In this document: in pieces, positions 27,161-35,002 of the stretch | Position numbering within the stretch: the first letter of the stretch is position 1 | Layout: each line of letters starts with the position of its first letter | Source: Candidatus Thorarchaeota archaeon | GTDB lineage: Archaea > Asgardarchaeota > Thorarchaeia > Thorarchaeales > Thorarchaeaceae | Length of the DNA stretch: 46,257 nt | NCBI GenBank assembly: GCA_018238375.1 | Contig: JABCTJ010000064.1 | Location: forward strand, 1-46,257 | Reading direction: 5' to 3' | Program-made: the position numbers and the translations under genes | Notes under the pieces: generated by a model | What the model was told of the DNA's origin: nothing | Databases searched by the model: none | What the model saw: only the letters and a program-made list of their open reading frames with translations

Positions 27161-28789
27161 CTAGACTTGGTACCCGCCGCTGGAGCCGCCACCTTTACGC
27201 ATCTTGTTGATGTTGAAAAGAGCGCCCAAAGCGACAATGCCAAGGATTGCCCCTGATATTGGCATGCCATCCAAGATCATCTGGGTCAACAATTGAACAG
27301 GGTCTGCAACGACATCATAGCCATCAGTTACTGTGTCCTTGGCGTACTCCCGAGAGTTGAAATCGTAGGTAAGCTCAGCGTTGGGGAATGTGTACTTCCC
27401 TTCGTTCTTGAAGGTCACAGAGTATGTAATTGACGCAGAAGCTCCTCCCGCAAGGGAAGGTACGGTTTGGGACGTAGTACCCGCAACGGTAACTGTGTTA
27501 TATATCGCTCTAACACCGTCGTCAGTTATATTGACGTTTTCTATTGAAACCTCGCCGTTGTTCGTTACAGTAACGGTGACTTCTACAGAACCGCCGGGCA
27601 CTGTGCTGACTGGACTGAAGGTCCTCTCAATCGTGATGTCTGGCGGGAAGTCATCGGATTCAAACTCAATGATGTAGTCTGACACGGTACCCAGTCCGCT
27701 AGCATTCCACATGACCATGTTCGAATTATTTTCATGCATTGCTAGGCCTTCATCATCAGGACTGATGCCCGTGATGTTGGCGCCCTCTGGCAAGACACCC
27801 ATAACAATAGAGATGCCGTCCGCCATCGGACTGAATGAGCCAGTAGCGCCGACTAGACTTCCTATGCTCAGGTCAGTGTCGCCATATGTCAAGATTTGCT
27901 CGCCGATATATCCGACAGCGGCTACCGAGATCGAGCCATCTATCATATCGAACTGAGAGGGGAAGAATGATTCAGCAGCCAATGAAAAGCTGGCACCTCC
28001 GCCCATAGTATTGTTGAAGAGGTCGATCAAGTCACCCATGTTAGGGATGGCTAGAAGGCCTGCAGCCGCTCCGCGCTCTGCGAGGAATATTGATTGGTCA
28101 ATGTTTCCTAAAAGGCCAGTATTGTCAAGCCCACCAAGTACAACACCAAGTGCATCAGCGAATGGGTTTGTGACTTGGTACATGAAGACATCAAGTGCAT
28201 CGAAGGGGAGTTCCACCTCGAAGCCTTCTCCGAAGAATTCCTCATCAATACGAAGATGAATAATATCAGCGAAGCTGAAACCAAACACAGCTGGGTTCGC
28301 AAGGTGGGTTAGAACTTGACCCATCTTTCCGATTGCCACAGCTTCATCAAGGTTGTAGTAAGCAGATATCAACAGACTGAAATCAGTACCGAGGAGGTCC
28401 AAGATAGCTTCTGGAGTGAAGCCTTCCTCAAATTGAGAAAGCATGAAGCCCGGCTCTCCACCACCCATGAAATCATCTCCTATTAGGCTAAAAACGTAAT
28501 CTAGGAGTTCACCGCGGGTTGCTAGAACAGCAAGCGCAAGACAATTGTCGAACATTTCTGCTTCCAAGTCAAGGTCGTCAGATGGAAGTCCTAGCTGCGC
28601 ATAAATCACAGCAGGAGCTCCGTTCTCATCTATATTTGTGACGAGAATCTCTGCGCCTTCAGTCAAAAGGATCTCAATGATTTCCTCGGGACCATCTTGG
28701 GCCATGACTGGATATGCTGAAGCCGCCATGGGCAGTATCAGGAATGCAAACAACAGGAATGCTATTGCGTATTTCTTATCGACGTGCAT
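27161..28789 (-). CDS. Secreted, C-terminally membrane-anchored protein with DUF11/CARDB-like domain
   Basis: Signal peptide; FSPVSTVPGGSVEVTVTVTNNGEVSIENVNITDDG; C-terminal TM then KMRKGGGSSGGYQV. Confidence 0.7.
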   Translation of the reverse strand: MHVDKKYAIAFLLFAFLILPMAASAYPVMAQDGPEEIIEILLTEGAEILVTNIDENGAPAVIYAQLGLPSDDLDLEAEMFDNCLALAVLATRGELLDYVFSLIGDDFMGGGEPGFMLSQFEEGFTPEAILDLLGTDFSLLISAYYNLDEAVAIGKMGQVLTHLANPAVFGFSFADIIHLRIDEEFFGEGFEVELPFDALDVFMYQVTNPFADALGVVLGGLDNTGLLGNIDQSIFLAERGAAAGLLAIPNMGDLIDLFNNTMGGGASFSLAAESFFPSQFDMIDGSISVAAVGYIGEQILTYGDTDLSIGSLVGATGSFSPMADGISIVMGVLPEGANITGISPDDEGLAMHENNSNMVMWNASGLGTVSDYIIEFESDDFPPDITIERTFSPVSTVPGGSVEVTVTVTNNGEVSIENVNITDDGVRAIYNTVTVAGTTSQTVPSLAGGASASITYSVTFKNEGKYTFPNAELTYDFNSREYAKDTVTDGYDVVADPVQLLTQMILDGMPISGAILGIVALGALFNINKMRKGGGSSGGYQV

Positions 28790-29395
28790 CTAAAATTCCT
28801 CCTTCGGTCTGAGGATTGCACCAACAATACCCCCGATTATAGCGATTATCAATGGTGAGATGATATAGACCGCGACCGACATAACGAGACCAACAATATC
28901 GGGTCCGCTGCCACCACCGCCCATACTTGCGAGAAGCCCAGGCAAATCGCTAATGAACGATTGGACTAATGGAATTGACAGAACATCTGCCAGGGATGTT
29001 CCCGGTGGTATGGGCGGCATTGACATGGTGATTGTTCCTTCCATGATTGGCATCAGAAATTGAATTAGACAGAATGCGCCTATACCAATGCAGCTGAACC
29101 AAGTCATGAATGCAATTAAGATGCCTCCTTTCTTAGTTCCTGACATTATTCCTCCCACCAAACCTGCGATAGCCCAGATTGCAACCATGACGAGGTTCCC
29201 CAAGGGGTTCACGATCAGGATGTTAACCATCACAAAGGTTGGTCGTACGTAGTTGCCTAGGATAGGTGCGAGCCATTGAACCAAGGTGACATATCCTGTA
29301 GGCAGCAGAAACCAGCCAGCGGCAAGAACAACGATTAGGCTTGCCAACCAGCCAAAGTATTTACTTCCAAACGTGCTAATAATAAAGACCTCCAC
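28790..29395 (-). CDS. Multi-TM membrane protein, unknown function
   Basis: About 5 hydrophobic segments; its stop (TAG) abuts the ATG of the downstream secreted protein. Confidence 0.65.
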   Translation of the reverse strand: MEVFIISTFGSKYFGWLASLIVVLAAGWFLLPTGYVTLVQWLAPILGNYVRPTFVMVNILIVNPLGNLVMVAIWAIAGLVGGIMSGTKKGGILIAFMTWFSCIGIGAFCLIQFLMPIMEGTITMSMPPIPPGTSLADVLSIPLVQSFISDLPGLLASMGGGGSGPDIVGLVMSVAVYIISPLIIAIIGGIVGAILRPKEEF

Positions 29396-29657
29396 TAGTG
29401 GATTGTTGAGTTCTCACCAATTTGCTCCAAGTTACGCTATTAACACTTTGCTGCTCATATCGGGAACGAAAAGTCGAAAGGTTTGGATATTGAGAAACGA
29501 CCTTTTCTTCCTCCAGAAAGCAGAAAATGCCGACCAATTGTTCGACTCCAAACGAACATTTTCATCCCCAAAGGCAAGTAACCATTGCTTTGTTCTGAAT
29601 ATTTACATGGCTTTGTGTTCAAATAAGCACAAGAAACTAAATAGACAGGCGAGAAGG

Positions 29658-30008
29658 ATGGCTGATGACGATACTCTGCACACTGTATACGAAATGGTTC
29701 AGCTCATGTCTTCTCTTAATGAAACTCGGAGAGCGATTCTCCTTGCGCTAGGCCACGTGTACCCCCGAAGTGTGAGTGGAGTTCAGCTAAGCCGCCTCAT
29801 TGGCTACAGTGGAAAGTCAAGAAGCCTCTATCGAGGAGTCTTAACTCACATGAAGGAAGATGACATGATCTTGATCGACGAGCTCACTCCAAGACTTCAT
29901 GCAATCAGAATCAACAGTGAGCACCCTCTGTTGTCGATGCTTGTTGAGTTGTGTAGGAAATACGGGAAAGATACTTCCAAGATCTATGCAAAAGCGTTGG
30001 AGGCGTAG
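29658..30008 (+). CDS. Small winged-helix-like regulator
   Basis: MADDDTLHTVYEMVQLMSSLNETRRAILLALGHVYPRSVSGVQLSRLIGYSGKSRSLYRGVLTHMKEDDMI; internal ATG used. Confidence 0.6.
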   Translation: MADDDTLHTVYEMVQLMSSLNETRRAILLALGHVYPRSVSGVQLSRLIGYSGKSRSLYRGVLTHMKEDDMILIDELTPRLHAIRINSEHPLLSMLVELCRKYGKDTSKIYAKALEA

Positions 30009-30010
30009 GA

Positions 30011-30613
30011 ATGGATTGCCTTCTGAAGCATGCACAAGACCTGTACATCAGCAGGCAGAGGGCAATCATAGTCACGCTCACGATTATCTTCACAATTGTG
30101 TGTTACAGTTTCTACAGTATAGGAATTCATGGATTCGGGGCAACGCCTCCTGAATGGTTCCCAGCTGGTTGGATAGGAATTTTTGAAATAGTGGCTTCCC
30201 TTAACACGGTAGCGTTTTTCCTATCTTTCTCATTGATAGTCTTTGCATATGGCCTCTGGTCATGGGCATTCTTTCCGAGTCCAGCCGTTTTCTACACCAA
30301 AGCAACCTTTCAAGGTCTCTTCGGACAGAATGTAAAAATCAAGCAAAGCATCGGTAAACGCTTTAGAATCTTTCTTGAGAGTGGTAGTCACATTGACGTG
30401 CGGTGCAGAATCAAAGAAGCAAGTTCCGGAGACTGGTTTGTTTACCGATTTACTTCCTGTCCCCTAACTGGAAATAACCTCTATAGCATCGCTTTGCGAC
30501 ACGGCATGTCTTCCAGGAATGGACGCTTCACCACATGGATTGGACATGATGAGCTGCACCATCGTGCTTTGTTGATGGCCAAGGCCATGGCAAGCACAGT
30601 TCCAAATTCGTAG
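30011..30613 (+). CDS. Membrane protein with C-terminal soluble beta-rich domain, unknown
   Basis: Two to three TM segments then soluble tail; 2 bp after preceding ORF. Confidence 0.6.
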   Translation: MDCLLKHAQDLYISRQRAIIVTLTIIFTIVCYSFYSIGIHGFGATPPEWFPAGWIGIFEIVASLNTVAFFLSFSLIVFAYGLWSWAFFPSPAVFYTKATFQGLFGQNVKIKQSIGKRFRIFLESGSHIDVRCRIKEASSGDWFVYRFTSCPLTGNNLYSIALRHGMSSRNGRFTTWIGHDELHHRALLMAKAMASTVPNS

Positions 30614-30681
30614 ATTCACTGGTTAAGGATACGCAACATAGCTATTTCAATATCAGCAGACAAACCGCAAAGGAATCTGCA

Positions 30682-31077
30682 ATGGTGATGCGCATCAAAC
30701 GAACAATTGACATAGCAATGAGTAATTACAGCGAGATTCTCGGGTCGTGTGTTTTCACCTATGAAGGAAGGGTGGCATATGCTACAGAGAATATCCAGAT
30801 TGCTCAGGATGTTCCAGCGATTCTAGCGTCATGGCAAAGGCAGGAGCAAAGCTTCACAGTAGGTGGGATGACATTTCTATCGGCATTAACAACAGAGAAT
30901 GGCTTTGTTGGGATAAATCCAGAAGGAGCACTCTGTTTCATCTGCGGTACGGGCAAGGGAGTTTGGTTTGTTTCCATCTTCACGCGCATGGATACAGACA
31001 AGAATGGGATCCTTCGGGAGTGCGTGCAGGCTGCGAAAAATATCGAAAGCTCTGTTTCGGCTATGGCGTTCAGCTAA
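30682..31077 (+). CDS. Possible roadblock/LC7-like small protein
   Basis: About 120 aa: GSCVFTYEGRVAYATEN...GMTFLSALTTENGFVGINPEGALCFICGTGKGVWFVSIFT; weak fold-level resemblance only. Confidence 0.45.
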   Translation: MVMRIKRTIDIAMSNYSEILGSCVFTYEGRVAYATENIQIAQDVPAILASWQRQEQSFTVGGMTFLSALTTENGFVGINPEGALCFICGTGKGVWFVSIFTRMDTDKNGILRECVQAAKNIESSVSAMAFS

Positions 31078-31134
31078 CTGGTCCCTAGTAGTGTTGGATC
31101 TCTTCTAAATCACAGATTGGTGTTCTACAGTTGA

Positions 31135-31686
31135 TCAATGATGATTCGATGTTGTAGGAAAATCATCCATTCGTACGAGATCCAATTCCATTAATCGGTC
31201 CCTAACTATTATCGCAGCTTCCGGAACCTGTTCCTCGAGCTTCGCACCTGTGATAACTATCTTACCACTACCGAATATCAAAACCACAGTTTTTGGTTTT
31301 CTTAGTCTATATATCAATCCGGGAAACTGCTCAGGCTCATACATGGAATTCTCGAGGATTAAAATCGCTTTCTCAAGATCTATATTAACCCCAATGTCAC
31401 CACTTGCAACGATATTTTGTATTGTGATCTCAGGTTTCGCCGCTATCGTGATACCAGCTTCATTGAGATTCTTCACAATTTTATGCACCGCCCTTGTTGA
31501 CTCTTTCACGCTCTTGCCGCCTGTGCAAACCATCTTTCCTGTATTGAAAATGAGTGTAGCAGTCTTTGGCTTCTTGAGCCGGTAGACCAGTCCTGGAAAC
31601 TGCTCTGGGTGATATTCGATATCCGGAATTGTAGCCACTATTTCATCAAGGTCAATATCCTGGCCAAGAACCACTGAAGCAACCAC
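31135..31686 (-). CDS. tbp: TATA-box-binding protein (TBP); true N-terminus probably upstream of the GTG at 31686
   Basis: Two repeats: EYHPEQFPGLVYRLKKPKTATLIFNTGKMVCTGGKS and MYEPEQFPGLIYRLRKPKTVVLIFGSGKIVITGAK. In-frame upstream codons encode TTKIQN, matching the usual TBP first strand. Confidence 0.95.
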   Translation of the reverse strand: MVASVVLGQDIDLDEIVATIPDIEYHPEQFPGLVYRLKKPKTATLIFNTGKMVCTGGKSVKESTRAVHKIVKNLNEAGITIAAKPEITIQNIVASGDIGVNIDLEKAILILENSMYEPEQFPGLIYRLRKPKTVVLIFGSGKIVITGAKLEEQVPEAAIIVRDRLMELDLVRMDDFPTTSNHH

Positions 31687-31720
31687 GTTTTGGATCTTAG
31701 TTGTGGGAATGAATGTAGAC

Positions 31721-31754
31721 GTACTAACGACTCCTTAGTTTGGTATGTTAGTAC
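31721..31754. promoter_or_regulatory. Inverted repeat GTACTAAC(N18)GTTAGTAC upstream of tbp with AAGGAG in the loop
   Basis: Perfect 8-bp arms 31721-31728/31747-31754; CTCCTT (AAGGAG on -) at 31731-31736. Confidence 0.55.
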
Positions 31755-31860
31755 ACTTGGAATCTGAATATGCTTCTTTGTATTTTCAATGAGGGTCTGA
31801 ACCACCATCTTATTGCTTCACAATAGCTCTCAATCAACTGTTTTTCCATTTCGATGCGCA

Positions 31861-32307
31861 TTAATCCACTATGGGTTTTTGCACCGCTACCGTTCGACCG
31901 ATAATCGCAAAAATCGCTCCTATCCAACCAAGTGATTGACCCACCTGATGCATTAGATCCATTGCTAAAGTGCCTACCATCACAAGCTGGGCTAGATTAA
32001 GTACTAATCCCAGAACCCCCATTCCTGTAAACAGAGCCACAAGTATCCTACCCATGTATACTCTTCTTGTCGTTAAAATAATGCCGCTTGCAATGATTCC
32101 CATTCCGCCGAGTCCCGTTAGCAAGACCAACATACCTGTTACGATTTCAACAGTCATTATAGCTGTTGGGTCCATGGCATCACCGTTGCTTAGAAGGTGT
32201 TCTCCCAAAAGCTGGATTGTCCCACTTATTCCTGCAAGCATCATTAAAATGCCGCCCACCAAACAGAGGAGGAAGGCATCGCTATTGTGTACATCTTTTG
32301 TCTTCAA
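31861..32307 (-). CDS. Small four-TM membrane protein
   Basis: Four hydrophobic segments; no recognisable family motif. Confidence 0.6.
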   Translation of the reverse strand: MKTKDVHNSDAFLLCLVGGILMMLAGISGTIQLLGEHLLSNGDAMDPTAIMTVEIVTGMLVLLTGLGGMGIIASGIILTTRRVYMGRILVALFTGMGVLGLVLNLAQLVMVGTLAMDLMHQVGQSLGWIGAIFAIIGRTVAVQKPIVD

Positions 32308-32372
32308 GGTAGACGACTCTCTCCGAATTTATGATTTAAGCATAGTGCAGGCGTAATGATTTCCGAAAGGTG

Positions 32373-33431
32373 CTAGGCTTTTACCTCCTTTTCATATGGT
32401 ACCGCGATGCCTTTCGGAGGCACTGACTTACGGATTCCAGCAAGAGCGAGCACCACTAAAACGAATGGTATCATCTGAAGGAACTGACTGTAACTCTGAA
32501 CCCATTCCCAAGCAGGCACGAAGCCTACGAAGAATTGCAGTGTGTCTAGGAATCCAAAGAGTAAGCCAGCTGCGAGTACGCCGAAAGGAGACCAGTTACC
32601 GAATATCAATGCAGCAAGAGCAATGAACCCTCTGCCCGTAGTCATCTGTTTTCCGAAGGCGGGGAGTCCGAAACCGATGCTTATGTAGGCACCAGCAAGG
32701 CCAGCGAGGAACCCGCTGATTACAACACCAATGAATCGATACTTCTCAACACTAACTCCTGCTGCGTCAAGTGTGCTTGGATCCTCTCCAGCTGCTCGCA
32801 GTCTAAGACCGAACGGAGTGCGATACATCACGTACCAGCTGACTATAACCAACACGAAGGTAAAATACACAACAGGTGATAAATTATCGAACGCAACGCC
32901 AATGATGGGGATATCCTGCAAGAAAGGCATACTTACCTTTGGGAGTTCAGTGACCTGCTCTGACATACCCTTCCGATTCCAGATGACTTCCAGCATCAGG
33001 GTCGTGAACCCAGCTGCGAAAAGTATTATCCCCGTTCCGCTAACGATATGATTTCCTTTCATCTTTACACTGATGATCGCGTGGACTGCAGCAAGTACTC
33101 CACCTGCTAAAACCGCAGCAAGAAGTCCAATCCAGGGGTCGTAGAAAAAGTAGGTGGCCGCAACAGCAGCAAACGCTCCAATAAGCATCATCCCTTCCAA
33201 GCCTATGTTGACGACACCCGACTTTTCAGAAAACATTCCTCCCAGTGCAGCTAGGATGAGTGGGGTTGCGGACTGCAGAGTGGCCTCCAGAAGCCAACCT
33301 GTAAGTGCGTAGAACGTGTCAACATCATCGAGTGCATCATAGGTCAGTTTCAGGAGTATTGTGATTGACGCCAGAAGGACCACAGGCATAATTATTTCCC
33401 TTCGGAGGAAACGTTTCATGGAGGATTCCAT
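32373..33431 (-). CDS. BMP/nucleoside-type ABC transporter permease (NupQ/YufQ-like)
   Basis: SEKSGVVNIGLEGMMLIGAF; GLRLRAAGEDPSTLDAAGVSVEKYR. Confidence 0.9.
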   Translation of the reverse strand: MESSMKRFLRREIIMPVVLLASITILLKLTYDALDDVDTFYALTGWLLEATLQSATPLILAALGGMFSEKSGVVNIGLEGMMLIGAFAAVAATYFFYDPWIGLLAAVLAGGVLAAVHAIISVKMKGNHIVSGTGIILFAAGFTTLMLEVIWNRKGMSEQVTELPKVSMPFLQDIPIIGVAFDNLSPVVYFTFVLVIVSWYVMYRTPFGLRLRAAGEDPSTLDAAGVSVEKYRFIGVVISGFLAGLAGAYISIGFGLPAFGKQMTTGRGFIALAALIFGNWSPFGVLAAGLLFGFLDTLQFFVGFVPAWEWVQSYSQFLQMIPFVLVVLALAGIRKSVPPKGIAVPYEKEVKA

Positions 33432-35002
33432 CAGGCACCGCCTCCCTTAGATTGACCAACGCCTTTCATTAGCAATAGTGATAACACTGACAAGACAGCT
33501 TGCACTAAGCCAACCAGAATTATGAAACCAATATTGATGCCAGCTCCCATTCCGATCACAGCTAATGCAAACCAACACATTGACACAACGAGAGAAACGA
33601 TGAGCCCTCGCGAGTTTCTTGCAAGTATCAAGAGGAATGCAGCAATGCTTAGAATGCTCACTACCGCAGAGATGCCAATGAACGTCAACCCAAGCTGAGT
33701 TTCACTCAGCATGCTGAAACTGAAGTAGGCTCCGTAGAGGGCCATAACCATATTAAGTGCGAATACGATTGGTTGGATTGGTCGCGCTTTCTCGGCGCTA
33801 AACCATTTTCCGTAATCTAATGATTGATCTGCCATCCACTGTATGAAACGTGGAGCCGCTACAAAAAGCACAACAAGGCCTTGCATCACACCTACCATCT
33901 CAATCGGCACATGAGCTTGTTGATGCATAGCATTTCCTCCAGCTCTTAAAAAGCCAAAGAAAATCGCAGCCAACAAACAACCAAACGGATTGTTGTTACC
34001 TAACACAGCAACTGTGATTCCGTCGAATCCCAGACCCGGAGACCACCCGTCGTAGAAGCGATGAAGGTTGCCCTGAACCTCAGATGCTCCTGCAAGCCCA
34101 GCGAGGCCGCCGCCAATAGCCAGCGACAAGGCCACGTTCTTTTTCGTATTAATTCCTGCGGTTTCAGCTGCCGCTTCATTTAATCCAACAGCCCTCATTT
34201 CGTAACCCATCACAGTGCGATTCAGAATGAATGCTACAACGAAAACACAGATGATTGCCACGAGGAAACCTGCATGAAGGTAGTTACCCCATATATTTTG
34301 CAGTTCAGCCGTTTCAAGAATTCGTGTTGTTTGGGCATTCCACTGGTACTCGCCGGGTTCTTTCAGCGGCCCAGCGGCCAACCACTGGCAGAACAGAATC
34401 GCAGTGTAGCTCAACATCATTGTCGTAACTACCTCGTGCGCGCCTCTGTAAGCCTTGAGCAGCCCTGGAAGGAATCCCCATAATGCTCCTGCAAGAGCGC
34501 CTGATGCAAGACACACTAAGGGGTGAACCCCGTACGGAAGTGGGATTATGTACCCCAATATCGCGGCGGCCATAGAGCCCATGTAGAGCTGACCTTCGGC
34601 GCCAATATTGAACAAACCACTTTTGAAGACGAAAGCCACAGATAATCCTGTGAGTATCAATGGCGTCGAAAAGAAGAGGACCCTGTCGAATTGCCTTGAC
34701 GCTCCAATGATGAGCGCACTGAAAGCATCATACGAATTATAGCCAGAGAGCTCCATAATAGCAGCACTTGTGATGGCCGCCAGAATAACCGAGAAGAGCG
34801 CCCAGATCACTGGCTTCCAGAAGTTCCAAGTCAGTAGTTTCGCGACTGCGACTATGATTGCCTTGATTGGACGAGGTGCTTCCTCTGCAGTATTAACTAG
34901 TTTGATGCGTATCTGCTCTACGTCGGCCTGAATTCGTGATAGCAGGCCTATTTGAGTTTCATCAGATGGCTCTCGGGTATCTTGCTGACGATTTTCGCTC
35001 AA
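33431..35002 (-). CDS. BMP/nucleoside-type ABC transporter permease (NupP/YufP-like) with C-terminal multi-TM extension
   Basis: FKSGLFNIGAEGQLYMG; MRAVGLNEAAAETAGI; extra hydrophobic helices after APRFIQWM. Confidence 0.9.
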   Translation of the reverse strand: MSENRQQDTREPSDETQIGLLSRIQADVEQIRIKLVNTAEEAPRPIKAIIVAVAKLLTWNFWKPVIWALFSVILAAITSAAIMELSGYNSYDAFSALIIGASRQFDRVLFFSTPLILTGLSVAFVFKSGLFNIGAEGQLYMGSMAAAILGYIIPLPYGVHPLVCLASGALAGALWGFLPGLLKAYRGAHEVVTTMMLSYTAILFCQWLAAGPLKEPGEYQWNAQTTRILETAELQNIWGNYLHAGFLVAIICVFVVAFILNRTVMGYEMRAVGLNEAAAETAGINTKKNVALSLAIGGGLAGLAGASEVQGNLHRFYDGWSPGLGFDGITVAVLGNNNPFGCLLAAIFFGFLRAGGNAMHQQAHVPIEMVGVMQGLVVLFVAAPRFIQWMADQSLDYGKWFSAEKARPIQPIVFALNMVMALYGAYFSFSMLSETQLGLTFIGISAVVSILSIAAFLLILARNSRGLIVSLVVSMCWFALAVIGMGAGINIGFIILVGLVQAVLSVLSLLLMKGVGQSKGGGA

